Assembly (NCBI GenBank): GCA_002104905.1
Contig: MCFE01000405.1
Span: 1 to 64,000, forward strand
Direction of reading: 5' to 3'
Source: Basidiobolus meristosporus CBS 931.73
Lineage: Eukaryota > Basidiobolomycota > Basidiobolomycetes > Basidiobolales > Basidiobolaceae
Length of the DNA stretch: 64,000 nt
In this document: positions 1 to 10,262 of the stretch, piece after piece
Position numbering within the stretch: the stretch's first letter is position 1
How the letters are laid out: each line of letters starts with the position of its first letter
Position numbers and translations under genes: made by a program
Notes under the pieces: generated by a model
What the model was told of the DNA's origin: nothing
What the model saw: only the letters and a program-made list of their open reading frames with translations
Database searches by the model: none

Positions 1-61
1 GCACAGTGGAGCGAATGTATTGAATCTACTTGGAAAGCGTCTCACGGATCCCAGACAGGAG

Positions 62-68
62 TATAAAA
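62..68 (+). promoter_or_regulatory. TATA box of the 7TM-RGS gene
   Basis: A perfect TATAAAA lies about 160 bases before the ATG of the RGS gene, followed by a pyrimidine-rich stretch. Position and sequence fit a core promoter of an RNA polymerase II gene. No transcript evidence is available. Confidence 0.45.
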
Positions 69-229
69 TGCGATCCCATCGGCCCCTGTCGACCGACATT
101 GGCAGGCATTCCCTACTCCCCTCGCAATCCTAATTTTACCTTACATAACCCAAAGGCGTAAGCCAACAATCATTAATCCCGCGCGCTGAGTGATTTATTT
201 TCGCCTACGACAGGCCAGTGATTGAATTA

Positions 230-1606
230 ATGCTCGATGCTGGTGCGATTATAGCTTTCGTGCTAGGGCCACTCTGGGTGGTTCAAGCCCTGATAGTAGC
301 GAGGGTGTTTTGGAAGAAAAAGAATATTGATTGTATAAAGTACCGTTCTCCAGGGCTGACTCTGGTCGCTCTCTGCTCGATATGCATCATCGGCACCATG
401 TACATCATCCGACTGTCCAGCGCCTATCGCTTCCCATGCTTCCTCGCCCTGTGGTTTACCCAGCTGGGATACCCCATCATTTACCTGTGTATCCTGGGAC
501 GCTCGCTACGCTTCCTCTTCCTCTATCGGTTGAGCGAGGCCAAGCTGGCCGCCGCGCTCAATACCAAGATCCGCTCCAAGCTATTCAAGAAGTCCGACGG
601 GATGGGCGCGAATCTCATCAAGCGATCCAGCGAGGATTCTGGCTTGGAGTTGCAGAACCTCACCTACACTTCAGAGTCGTCCTTCCCGACATCGTCGTTT
701 CCGCTCGAGGAGAACTGGTACTACAAACACAGACGGATCCTTGGTTCTAACGTTCTAGGTACGCTGATGAGCGTGGTGGTGCTTTTTCACGTCATCCTCT
801 TGATGATCATCCAGGTCGTAAGCCCCCGCTTCGCCATCGTCCCGTCGGTCGCTGATGAGAATTGCCTGATCGGATGGGAGTGGATACCGCATCGGTTCTT
901 CGTGATATTCTACACAGTGTTGATCATAGTGCTTATCTTGATGCTGCTTTCGGTCAGCGACGCCTACGGGATTCGCCGCGAGCTAATCATCATGTGCACC
1001 ATCAGCACTTCGATTGACATCTTTCTGATCATTTTCTTCTCCGTGCCAGCCATGCAGGTGCTGGACCCGAATATCTTCTCGCTGGCTATAGCGTTGATCC
1101 CCATCTTCACATTCTACTACTTCATGGTTCTGAAGCCCATTCTCGAGTCCTACGGGTTCACCACGCTTTTCCAAACCCTGATAGGTCGCTCCCCACAGAT
1201 CGCCCTAACCTCCAGCATGGAGTCCTTCGAGACCCTGCTTCGTACCCCGACATTATTCGAGCAGTTCAAGCTATTCGCGGTGAAAGACTTCACCATCGAA
1301 AACGTGCTGTTTTACGAGCATTGCTGCCGTATCCATGAATTGGCCGCCACATCGTCCAACTACGCCGAGGAGCTGCAGGAGATATTCACCATCTTCATTG
1401 CGCAAGACTCCCGCTTCATGATCAACCTGAATGGACGCACATTCCGAAAATTGCGCCAGATGGTGGTGGAAAGAAAGTTTGAGGAAAATATGTACGACGA
1501 GGCGAAAGAGGAGGTCAAGGATCTCATGTTCCGTAACACGTATCCAAGATTCCTGCAGACCCGTAGAAATACGAACATCCGATGGGATGCTGTAGCCGAG
1601 GCATAG
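230..1606 (+). CDS. Seven-transmembrane protein with C-terminal RGS domain
   Basis: Encodes 458 residues without introns. I chose the ATG at 230; the frame opens slightly earlier but only with a GTG at 218. Hydrophobic segments are visible at about residues 6-28, 41-62, 70-99, 176-198, 222-242, 250-275 and 281-303, with a charged loop of about 75 residues between the third and fourth. The tail from about residue 329 reads as an RGS domain: it starts MESFETLLRTPTLFEQF, continues NVLFYEHC, and ends in a helix with NTYPRFL. Proteins with this layout (fungal GprK type, plant AtRGS1) sit in the plasma membrane and speed GTP hydrolysis by heterotrimeric G-protein alpha subunits. A TATA box lies upstream at 62. 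Family assignment is from layout and motifs; ligand and partner are unknown. Confidence 0.85.
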   Translation: MLDAGAIIAFVLGPLWVVQALIVARVFWKKKNIDCIKYRSPGLTLVALCSICIIGTMYIIRLSSAYRFPCFLALWFTQLGYPIIYLCILGRSLRFLFLYRLSEAKLAAALNTKIRSKLFKKSDGMGANLIKRSSEDSGLELQNLTYTSESSFPTSSFPLEENWYYKHRRILGSNVLGTLMSVVVLFHVILLMIIQVVSPRFAIVPSVADENCLIGWEWIPHRFFVIFYTVLIIVLILMLLSVSDAYGIRRELIIMCTISTSIDIFLIIFFSVPAMQVLDPNIFSLAIALIPIFTFYYFMVLKPILESYGFTTLFQTLIGRSPQIALTSSMESFETLLRTPTLFEQFKLFAVKDFTIENVLFYEHCCRIHELAATSSNYAEELQEIFTIFIAQDSRFMINLNGRTFRKLRQMVVERKFEENMYDEAKEEVKDLMFRNTYPRFLQTRRNTNIRWDAVAEA

Positions 1607-4080
1607 TCACCCCCTCCCCTCCACCAATCTGTACTTTTTCTTTCTGTTCGAAATGAACTAATATCATGTGTCCACTGTTTGTATACAACTCTCGACCACT
1701 TCTCCACAAATCACGCTTGATTCCCCACGCACTTGGTTAATTTTCTCGATGACACCAATTCTCTTAGACCTGATTCGTACTTGCCGCACACCTAACCAAC
1801 CAATGTGACTTGCTTGTGCTTTTGGAATTTCTCTTAGACTATCATGATTAAACGACTGTTTCACCATTCATCTCGCATAGCCTCATTCCCTGGATCACCC
1901 CAGCCATCGTTGGGTCCATGAATCCAGCCTCCAGACATTTCCGAGAGAGCAGCAGACATGTTGTGCTACGCTGTGGCTAGGTGCAAGAACATTCTATACA
2001 GCAAGAAGTCCACCGAGCATCACATGAATAAGCAAGTAGGATCTGGCGCATGCGTGATGTGGATTAACTGATTCCTAGAGGACGGGCTATCCCCCGATTC
2101 TCCCTCTACATGCATATGAACTACCCCAACCAGTGCGGTTCCGGGTGAGCAGTAGCGGAGGAAGGGGCAAATACGAATTCGTTCAACAAGCCTGGTCGTT
2201 GTACCGGCGCAGGGATTCTCGGGACAGCACCCCAAAGGAGGTCAAGGTTCGCTCCTTTGGAAGATCGCTGCTGGGGTTACTCAGAAGATGGACGATGATT
2301 TGCCGTACCTCTCATGCTGTCTTGCGTGGATGGATGGGCCGCACAATGGAGCGGCATAACTGGTCTGGCAAGGGACACCATCGGTTAGTCAACCAGTCAC
2401 AGTGAGTTATGGAATGGCCAAGGTTACGTTTAATCAATGTCACTCAACGTGTAGGACAGTGAGTTCTACATTGGAGCAACCTCTATTCATGTTCCTGCCC
2501 ATTAGACGCCACATGGCTGTGGACGAAATTAAAAGCGAGCAGATCAGAGTTTTGTGTCCATCTATATCCGATAGGATGATGATGACGATGATGTTGATGG
2601 TAAGGGTCTTCCTAAACGCCCTTGGAAAGCATCATTCGTGCCACAGCATTGTTACATTGGCTGTATTGGTCACTTACCCTACTTTCCCCATCCAAGCCAA
2701 GTTAATCAAGAATGCTGCTAACGGTGCAATTTTCTTGACAGGATTGTTGATATCCCAAGACTGGTCACGATCCCTAGGGTTTAGGGTTGCACCACAGCGG
2801 GCAAGATGGAAACTGCGATGGTGTATCAGAAAGCATTATCCACGATGTAGCCATACCACTTGTCGACACAGCTGATGGATTGTTGTTGGACTGATTGGAA
2901 ATCGACCTTTGATTTCCGACTTCATCACGGAAACATGGGGGCTAATAGATTTAGTGTGTTGTACAAGTCGAATCGTACCCACCGTATTGGCCCGGGTCGA
3001 ATGAATAAGTAGTAGGCCAACGCTGCAATGCCATTGTTGACATCCGAGGATGTCACTCAAGATACGACGACCTGTCCATCTGGAGATCCATCCACTTGGC
3101 AAGTCATCAGTCTTTCTCCTTTCCAGCGGACAACATGGAATCAGCGACCTTGCCCAACTTGCCCAGCTACACACGTTGCTGCCAAATCAGAGCCAGCAGT
3201 CCAATTGTTACCTCACGCGATATCCGGAGGGATGCTCAAATCTCTGATCATAGGTGGCAATCCGGAGAAGCTTGAACTGCGTTGGTTTATCAGTGTCGGA
3301 TGGCCAAGGTGTCGTGCCCCTCTTTTCATGCTCAACCCTCGCAATGAGGTTGATCCATCTTACCTTGATTCATCGTGATCATAGGCATTCTTTTGAGTGG
3401 TCATTGGTGGCTTCAGATGGACTTTTATAGGAAATCCTTCAACAATCCCATGCCAAATCAGGACAGGTAACCAGACCTCGTGCGTATCACCAAGGGTTCA
3501 AACAGGCGGGATTTGGGATTCTGACCAGATATGGCTTAAGGGCTCCCCAAATCAGGACACACCTGGCAAAAATTGCCTTTCCAATCCACCCTATAGTCGG
3601 CTTGCCTACGTGTGTGAGAAGCTACCCAGCCCACTAAACCCGATCGTGTTCATCATCGAAGAACCGTGCTTAGCTTAGTCTGGAATGAGTTACACACGAA
3701 TCATCAGTTCCATAATGACGGAGTTGTCTACACACTGAACAGGGCAGCAATGGCTACCACGCACCAGGTCACACCATTCGAGTTCTACTCCCGTATTCCC
3801 AAACAACTAGCAGCTGATTTCATAACACTTTTCGAAATCCCTATTCCTGTGGACAAGTGTCGAAACCAGCAGGTAGTCATAGTATTTTCGTCATATTGGC
3901 CGCTTCCTATGGCACTCCACGTGGCTGCTTGTGAAGGACAAGGAACCCAAAATGCCTAGCCCAGTTCAGCAATCGAATAAAATTCCCCTACGTGGTCAAT
4001 AACATTGATGTTCCATCGTGACAGGGTTTTTGATCGCCTGACGCCCTTTCTATCTACTGATTGGCTCGTCGCTAGAGCAC
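1607..4080. other. Intergenic region without recognisable gene
   Basis: About 2.5 kb of CpG-rich DNA between the RGS gene and the Tubby-like gene. Short open frames on both strands are of low complexity of content and resemble no family I know. A short GAT-rich run sits near 2575-2600. I see no repeat shared with the rest of the window. Confidence 0.4.
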
Positions 4081-4082
4081 GA

Positions 4083-4115
4083 ACCAATGGGGAAGTTTGT
4101 CGAGCAGATATAAAA
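4083..4115 (+). promoter_or_regulatory. CCAAT and TATA elements of the Tubby-like gene
   Basis: A CCAAT motif at 4084-4088 is followed 20 bases later by TATAAAA at 4109-4115. The first ATG after it is at 4181, giving a leader of plausible length. The pair is a classic RNA polymerase II core promoter arrangement and fixes the start of the downstream gene. Confidence 0.55.
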
Positions 4116-4180
4116 TACGCACATGGCCATTGGGTCACCCAGCACCCGTCCTAATCACTTTTTACAAACGACCACTTAAC

Positions 4181-4699
4181 ATGCTCGCCCCAACTCGCAT
4201 ACCTAACCACCCACGAACATTCATACTGGAACACCGAGGCATCACTTCGCTGGCTAAAGATACTGAAGGAAACATCGCCTATTACCAGTTGATACGGTCA
4301 AATCAATTTCGCACCAAGTCCACCCTGGTGGATGTGAGTACTGGGCGCGACGTGCTGACTTTGCGTCGACGCAATCGCTTCCGGTATGTCAAGGTAAGTA
4401 ATCGTATCGACAACACCTCCGAATATTTTGTCTATCCGATCCCTGGCTTCTACTCCTTTGTGTTCCAATACGGCGGGTGCAATTACTGCTGGCATGCACT
4501 TACCGATGGCACGCTGGCATGCCTGGACATGGGAACCAATGGTACCATCGCTTGTTTTGCCCCGAAGGGCCCGAAGTCGTCTCTCACTCAATCCGAAACC
4601 GGGGAACTAACTCTGAACGAGGGAACCGAGAAAATGCAGCCCTTTCTAATCGCCTCGGTGTTTATCCTTGTGAATATCCTTTATAAGCCTGACCAGTAA
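4181..4699 (+). CDS. Small protein, probable Tubby-C/LURP-one-like fold
   Basis: Encodes 172 residues with no intron. The start is the first ATG after a CCAAT plus TATA promoter; the frame is open a little further upstream but that part overlaps the TATA box. The sequence alternates short beta-like stretches with turns, including LVDVSTGRDVLTLRRR and later FVFQYGGCNYCWHALTDGT. This pattern of 'D-x-x-T-G-x-x-V' strands resembles the Tubby-C/LURP-one-like proteins that are numerous in early-diverging fungi. The last 20 residues (FLIASVFILVNILY) are hydrophobic and could be a tail anchor. A perfect GTAAGT at 4394-4399 could act as a splice donor, but the frame continues sensibly across it. A poly(A) signal follows at 4847. 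Fold assignment is inference; a real gene is fairly likely. Confidence 0.6.
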   Translation: MLAPTRIPNHPRTFILEHRGITSLAKDTEGNIAYYQLIRSNQFRTKSTLVDVSTGRDVLTLRRRNRFRYVKVSNRIDNTSEYFVYPIPGFYSFVFQYGGCNYCWHALTDGTLACLDMGTNGTIACFAPKGPKSSLTQSETGELTLNEGTEKMQPFLIASVFILVNILYKPDQ

Positions 4700-4846
4700 T
4701 CCCACCCCGCCTCGATGAAATCCAGCGCGGCCTGTTTACTCTTTCAAATTAGTAGCCCCACCTGAGTTCTCTGTAAATAGTTCGGTGCTGCACTTGTTGC
4801 CCGCCTATTCCCTGGTGTAAATTGGTCGGTTTTGATAGCACTCCAT

Positions 4847-4852
4847 AATAAA
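4847..4852 (+). terminator. Poly(A) signal AATAAA
   Basis: A canonical AATAAA lies about 150 bases after the stop codon of the Tubby-like gene, in a T-rich context. This is the expected distance for a fungal 3' untranslated region. Confidence 0.45.
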
Positions 4853-5079
4853 TCATCTGTTCATCACAACTGATCCTGGGATCCCCACGACCCAGTCCGA
4901 TCCAGTTTGAGAATTCCCTGCTTCCCTGCCGAATGGGGGATGTGATTTCATCTGAATTTCATGTACTAAAGGGGAATGTAGCCAGCCTTCTTACTCGAGT
5001 CTCATGCAACCCGTTAGGGTCAGTCAACATCGAGTCTTTTTATGGACAGGCAGATGTTATATCGTCGCTCCGTTAGTTT

Positions 5080-5349
5080 CTACTCCCGTGGGAGAGAAGA
5101 TAGAAACTGCAGACCGGTGTCTGCATCGACGAACGTGTCGAATCCTATCTGGGCACCCCGAATTTTGTTGATTTCGACAAGGGCCCTTGAATTTTGGGAT
5201 ACTCCATATATTGTGTAGCCTTGAGGATATTTCTTCAAGGAGATCCCCATGGGAATTCCCCTCCCCCTGCCCAACTTGCCCATCCATGGAATGTTGCACG
5301 CCCCGAGTCCATTTCCCATACGATTTTGAGTAGCGTCCGATCCCCACAT
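5080..5349 (-). other. Possible coding fragment, weakly Tubby-like
   Basis: An open stretch of 89 codons on the - strand contains QGYTIYGVSQNSRALVEI and then FDTFVDADTGLQFLS. The 'VD-x-x-TG' strand pattern recalls the neighbouring gene at 4181-4699 (LVDVSTGRDVL). It could be a decayed or partial relative in inverted orientation. No promoter or convincing start is visible and the similarity is short, so this is only a candidate. Confidence 0.2.
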
Positions 5350-6038
5350 ATACTACCCACCCTCCCTGAACTGATTCTGCATAACCAGTTTCCGGATAAA
5401 GTATCCTCCTATCGATCTCATCGAGCTTGATTCCTCACACCCTTGGTCTACATGGTTGTCATCCCTAAGAACAATCAATCCGCTGTAGGCGATAACCGTT
5501 GTTACGATGAACAGTGGGCAACTTAGTGACCGTCCTGTTTATGTTTGAGGCAAAACCATGCCGGGGCTGGTGAGAATGGCTTTCCGAAGATGTCTTACTC
5601 CCCGTCCTTACTCCGCATAAGGTGCATCGTTGGCATCCTGACAGTTCGGCTGAAGAATACTTCATTGAAGGCGAGGGCGGTTAGGTCTATATAGGCTATT
5701 TTCTATCCTGCGTCCTATTTGCGATGCAATCTTCATGCTTACAAGGGCTAGGTTCGATTCATGTTGTCATATCAGTCAGGTCCCAAGTCAGATTGGTTTG
5801 TTGGCCATTCTCTCTGCCCAGCCAATCCTCGTCCGCACCTTCTATTCCACCGCAAATAATTGGCTGATATCCATCCTGAATTGTGAAAATGCCTGTTATT
5901 TATTCAAAATGCAACTCACGCGATGGATCCGGTGGTGTGGCAAATGCCGTTCAGGGGGATGCGGAATATGACGAGGATATTGGTTCGGAATTTGGAAACC
6001 TTTGACCTCGAGAATTTGCCAAATATTCAGCTGGAGAG
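5350..6038. other. Intergenic region, nothing recognised
   Basis: About 0.7 kb up to the left end of the phosphate-transporter inverted repeat. I see no gene, RNA or repeat in it. Confidence 0.35.
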
Positions 6039-7293
6039 GATAGATGGGTTTGACAGTTGTGGCCCATGTTGAAGAATGAAGTTTGTCGCTTAATTCCACA
6101 CTCCTTACTCTCTGCCATTCCACCCTTCCCTCAACGCAACCCACCGGGCTGTTCGGTGTGCGTTGAGTCTATTGCGCAGTGAAGTAAATGAAAGAGCGCG
6201 GCGATGGACTCCCCTCTATTTCTTGTCGGAGTTCTCGATCTCCTCGCAGATCTGCTCAAGGGACTTGCCCTTGGTCTCGGGGATCCAGAAGGTGGTGAGG
6301 AAGCCGAGGAACATGATCCCCGAGAATATGCCCAGTGTTTGTGGCAGGAAGGCGTGGTCGCCATCGGCCCCGCCCAGCTCGACCAGCTGGTTGAAGCCGA
6401 AGGTGGCGATGATCGCCCCAAGCTTCCCTGACGCCGCGGAGATGCCATGGGCGGTGGAGCGGAATCGGGTGGGGAACACCTCGGAGGGTAGTACGAACGT
6501 CGTGGTGTTCGGGCCGAAGTTGAAGAAGAACTGAGCGAGGGTGAAGAGGGCGATGAACAGCGCGACCGCCGTCTCCTGGATCTTGTGGAAGCCAGTCGAG
6601 AGGACCACAAAGATCGCCGTCAGCATGGCGAAGCCCATCAGCTGAATCCGGATACGGCCCATCCGCTCGATGAGGAACACGGTGAACCAGTAACCCGGGA
6701 CCGTGCCCATCAGCGAGATGATCATGTTCCCCACCGCTTCGGTCCACATGGCATCGTACGGGGCCATCCCCTTCGAGGAGTATCCGATCGCCTGGAGCAC
6801 GTACGACTGGTTGAGCGATAACCCGTAGAATGCAATGTCAAGGAAGAACCAGGAGAGCGAGGTGCCGAGTAGCACTTTGAGATTCTTCCACTTGCCAAAA
6901 TGCTGCCCGAATGTCTCCTCGGCCGCCGGCTGCATGGGCGCCAGGGATGAAGAAGGGGGCGCCACATGGGCGATCTTCTCGTCACGACACTCCATCCCTC
7001 GCTCCTCCGCCTCCTCCCCGACCACCATCTCCTCCCCCATCTTATCGCGGTCCCCGAGAACAGCGTGGAGGTCCCTCGCGGCCTTCTCGACATCCCCCTT
7101 CACCTCCATGGTGTAGCGCGGGGACTCGGGCATGTTCAGTCGGAACCATACGGTGAAGATCGCCGGGACACAGGTTGATGATGAAGATGTCATAGGCGTC
7201 GGTGAAGAATCCGATACCCGCGACGATGATGGCGCGCATGTGCCAACCGGTTAGCTTTGTCTCGTTCAGATTCGTTAGCTGATCTCCTGCCAT
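6039..7293 (-). repeat. Left arm of inverted duplication of the PHO84 locus
   Basis: Reverse complement of 8688-10439, running from the ATG of the transporter to about 175 bases past its stop. The arm is 1255 bp; the partner is 1752 bp. The difference is exactly the 497-bp internal deletion, so there is no other net length change. Similarity stops abruptly at 6039 on the left and is weak beyond 7293 on the right. Two substitutions are visible in the 3' flank near 6131-6145; the coding parts translate identically. Confidence 0.95.
6216..7293 (-). pseudogene. Truncated PHO84-type phosphate transporter copy
   Basis: Starts with the same MAGDQLTNLNETKLTG as the intact gene and runs 41 codons to FIINL. 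There a deletion joins position 7171 to 7170 and removes what corresponds to 8811-9307 in the intact copy. The loss of 497 bp shifts the frame; translation from the ATG then ends at 7042. The remaining 3' part, about 325 codons from VPAIFTVWF to the stop at 6216, is open and identical in protein sequence to the working gene. The deletion removes several membrane segments and the phosphate-symporter signature, so the product cannot transport. Two bases (TG) are shared at the break, typical of end-joining. The 5' flank differs from that of the intact gene and I see no TATA box in it. Confidence 0.93.
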
Positions 7294-8608
7294 GGCTAGT
7301 CTCTCGAAATTCCATACACGTCAGGACTTGAGATAGTCGTGTAAGTACATGTAGCGATGGATTTTCCTGGAGCTTTGGGCCAATCATGAATTGATCTTCT
7401 GCACGATGGGCGACCTCTGTGGTTGATTGGCGGTGAAGCGGCAGGATCATTGACCACATTTAGAGAGTTTGAGATTAGGCCCGATGATGTATAGCCTTAT
7501 TTGCAATGATCATGAAGATAACCTTGTTCCATGGTAGTTTATTTCTCGTCTATTTCGGATAGATGGTTCCAGTTGCCTTACATTTCCACACATGCAGGCC
7601 TAAATATAGATAAAGATTTGCCTACCGGATCCAGTAGGCTCTTACCCGTGGTGAATGGTGAATCCTCTAGATACCCAATTTAATTAGCCTTTTGATGTAC
7701 TCTGAGGTGCCTATTTGGCTGGCGATCACTTCGGGATAGTGTTGCAACCTGCAGGGATTTCCTATTCTCGGAACCACTTACGGTAATCGTGATGGCGACC
7801 ACCAACTTGGCGAGTTTGGTTCGCTTCGATTTCGGGTGGATTTGCTCCCCCGACGTGTTAGGAGATTGCTGTTTATGTGGGATACGGATGTTATTCCAAA
7901 ATTGGCCTACTGTGGCAAGATACGAGTGAATGGAAAGCCACCCGTGTTAGTGCCGAAAGAGGGATGTTCATTTGATCGAATTTGCACAGAAACCATAATA
8001 TGCACCTCTTGACGCGGATATTCGCGATGGTGCCCGAGTGGCATACACTCTGCAATCGCCAATTTTGAAGGGTTTTGTTCGGCGTCTGTTGCTATCATCA
8101 GAACGAGATGATTGCCGACAAACATCTAGCTTCCAAGGCAAGGCTCACTCCATTCCTAGAACATAAGGGATGCACGGATATGTAGTAATTTACATCCAGC
8201 CAAATGCTTAGTAGGTTACCAATTGAGTGTTCCTTAACTGGCGAAAAGGCCACCCTGTATTCCGGTCATCCTCCCATGGCGAAAAGCATAGAAATTTGGG
8301 GGATGAATAATACCAAATCCGGTAGTACCAATGCATGATTGGGATGGTATTTGGCCAAAATCTCCTCATACTCCAGATCGCCAATCATTCCGTCCGGTGA
8401 CAAGTGGATGTGGAAAATCGATGTGGTGCTAATGAGGCGAAATGGATTCAAGCTCTCAGGGGATTTTGAGAATTAGTACTAATAGGGTCGCCACTTTTGT
8501 CCTTTCTTCACATGGACCAGAAGCATTGATGCTTTGTTCTGGGTCCGCATACCCTGGGGTGTCTACGAGAGGGGACGATGTCATTGGTCTGCCAACTGGA
8601 GTTTCTGA
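7294..8608. other. Spacer between the inverted arms
   Basis: About 1.3 kb of unique CpG-rich DNA between the two transporter copies. It must contain the promoter of the intact gene at its right end. One open stretch at 7740-8012 is listed separately. Otherwise I see no recognisable gene. Confidence 0.4.
7740..8012 (+). other. Coding-like open stretch, unknown product
   Basis: About 90 codons are open on the + strand without an early ATG and end at TGA 8010-8012. The reading has a balanced, protein-like composition, for example LRFRVDLLPRRVRRLLF and then IRVNGKPPVLVPKEGC with three later cysteines. It could be the last exon of a gene or a relic. I do not recognise the family. It lies inside the spacer of the inverted duplication. 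Confidence 0.2.
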
Positions 8609-8615
8609 TATAAAT
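8609..8615 (+). promoter_or_regulatory. TATA box of the phosphate transporter gene
   Basis: TATAAAT lies 73 bases before the ATG at 8688. It falls inside the upstream in-frame extension, which argues that the extension is not translated. Confidence 0.45.
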
Positions 8616-8687
8616 TGCTCGCACCAGGCCAACATAGCTTACAACTTGGACTCCGTATTTACTGCAGAGAATTCAGGGAGCTTGACC

Positions 8688-10262
8688 ATGGCAGGAGATC
8701 AGCTAACGAATCTGAACGAGACAAAGCTAACCGGTTGGCACATGCGCGCCATCATCGTCGCGGGTATCGGATTCTTCACCGACGCCTACGACATCTTCAT
8801 CATCAACCTGGCCGTCCCAATGATGGGCTACGTCTACTACGCGGAAAACAACAACCGGGTCCCCAAGGAGTTTGAAGGCCCACTCAAGGGCTCCACCGCG
8901 TTCGGCACCCTGATCGGTCAGCTGCTATTCGGCTACCTGAGCGACAAGCTTGGCCGGAAGAAGATGTACGGCTCCGAGTTGATCATCATCATCTTGGCCA
9001 CGTTCTGCTGCGCGATGGCCGGGTCATGGGGGAAGGGGGTGAACATGATCGCGATGCTGGCTCTCTGGCGATTCATCCTTGGAGTGGGCATCGGCGGGGA
9101 CTACCCGGTGAGCGCGGTGATCACCTCGGAGTTCGCCTCGACCAGCCGACGTGGGATGATGATCTCGGCGGTGTTCGCCTCCCAAGGTATCGGCATTCTG
9201 GTGGCGGCGCTGTTCACGGTGATGGTGCTGGCGTGCTTCCAGAATCTGATCCGGGAGGATCAGACGAACTTTGACTACGTGTGGAGACTGATGCTTGGGT
9301 TTGGATGTGTCCCGGCGATCTTCACCGTATGGTTCCGACTGAACATGCCCGAGTCCCCGCGCTACACCATGGAGGTGAAGGGGGATGTCGAGAAGGCCGC
9401 GAGGGACCTCCACGCTGTTCTCGGGGACCGCGATAAGATGGGGGAGGAGATGGTGGTCGGGGAGGAGGCGGAGGAGCGAGGGATGGAGTGTCGTGACGAG
9501 AAGATCGCCCATGTGGCGCCCCCTTCTTCATCCCTGGCGCCCATGCAGCCGGCGGCCGAGGAGACATTCGGGCAGCATTTTGGCAAGTGGAAGAATCTCA
9601 AAGTGCTACTCGGCACCTCGCTCTCCTGGTTCTTCCTTGACATTGCATTCTACGGGTTATCGCTCAACCAGTCGTACGTGCTCCAGGCGATCGGATACTC
9701 CTCGAAGGGGATGGCCCCGTACGATGCCATGTGGACCGAAGCGGTGGGGAACATGATCATCTCGCTGATGGGCACGGTCCCGGGTTACTGGTTCACCGTG
9801 TTCCTCATCGAGCGGATGGGCCGTATCCGGATTCAGCTGATGGGCTTCGCCATGCTGACGGCGATCTTTGTGGTCCTCTCGACTGGCTTCCACAAGATCC
9901 AGGAGACGGCGGTCGCGCTGTTCATCGCCCTCTTCACCCTCGCTCAGTTCTTCTTCAACTTCGGCCCGAACACCACGACGTTCGTACTACCCTCCGAGGT
10001 GTTCCCCACCCGATTCCGCTCCACCGCCCATGGCATCTCCGCGGCGTCAGGGAAGCTTGGGGCGATCATCGCCACCTTCGGCTTCAACCAGCTGGTCGAG
10101 CTGGGCGGGGCCGATGGCGACCACGCCTTCCTGCCACAAACACTGGGCATATTCTCGGGGATCATGTTCCTCGGCTTCCTCACCACCTTCTGGATCCCCG
10201 AGACCAAGGGCAAGTCCCTTGAGCAGATCTGCGAGGAGATCGAGAACTCCGACAAGAAATAG
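8688..10262 (+). CDS. PHO84: PHO84-type phosphate:H+ symporter (major facilitator family)
   Basis: Encodes 524 residues in one exon; yeast Pho84 is 587. The frame is open back to 8442, but that extension is unlike the family and contains the TATA box, so the ATG at 8688 is preferred. Family marks are the first membrane segment with GFFTDAYDIFIINL, the MFS loop GYLSDKLGRKK, the phosphate-symporter signature around GIGGDYPVSAVITSEF, a long charged cytoplasmic loop at about residues 225-290, and PSEVFPTRFRSTAHG in the second half. Such proteins import inorganic phosphate with protons across the plasma membrane and are usually induced under phosphate starvation. An inverted, deleted copy lies 1.4 kb upstream. 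The name is by family resemblance; substrate is inferred. Confidence 0.93.
   Translation: MAGDQLTNLNETKLTGWHMRAIIVAGIGFFTDAYDIFIINLAVPMMGYVYYAENNNRVPKEFEGPLKGSTAFGTLIGQLLFGYLSDKLGRKKMYGSELIIIILATFCCAMAGSWGKGVNMIAMLALWRFILGVGIGGDYPVSAVITSEFASTSRRGMMISAVFASQGIGILVAALFTVMVLACFQNLIREDQTNFDYVWRLMLGFGCVPAIFTVWFRLNMPESPRYTMEVKGDVEKAARDLHAVLGDRDKMGEEMVVGEEAEERGMECRDEKIAHVAPPSSSLAPMQPAAEETFGQHFGKWKNLKVLLGTSLSWFFLDIAFYGLSLNQSYVLQAIGYSSKGMAPYDAMWTEAVGNMIISLMGTVPGYWFTVFLIERMGRIRIQLMGFAMLTAIFVVLSTGFHKIQETAVALFIALFTLAQFFFNFGPNTTTFVLPSEVFPTRFRSTAHGISAASGKLGAIIATFGFNQLVELGGADGDHAFLPQTLGIFSGIMFLGFLTTFWIPETKGKSLEQICEEIENSDKK

Noticed and set aside
218-229. Earlier GTG start for the 7TM-RGS gene
   Set aside because: Eukaryotic genes rarely start at GTG and an ATG follows four codons later at 230, directly before the first membrane segment.
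331-750. 139-codon open frame on the + strand
   Set aside because: It overlaps the RGS gene in another frame, and its histidine/proline/leucine-rich content is what a shadow frame of that gene would give.
4394-4399. Possible splice donor GTAAGT inside the Tubby-like gene
   Set aside because: The reading frame continues across it with family-like sequence and no matching acceptor is compelling.
8442-8687. 82-codon N-terminal extension of the phosphate transporter
   Set aside because: The extension contains the TATA box, is unlike the family and is absent from the duplicated copy, whose homology begins at the ATG at 8688.
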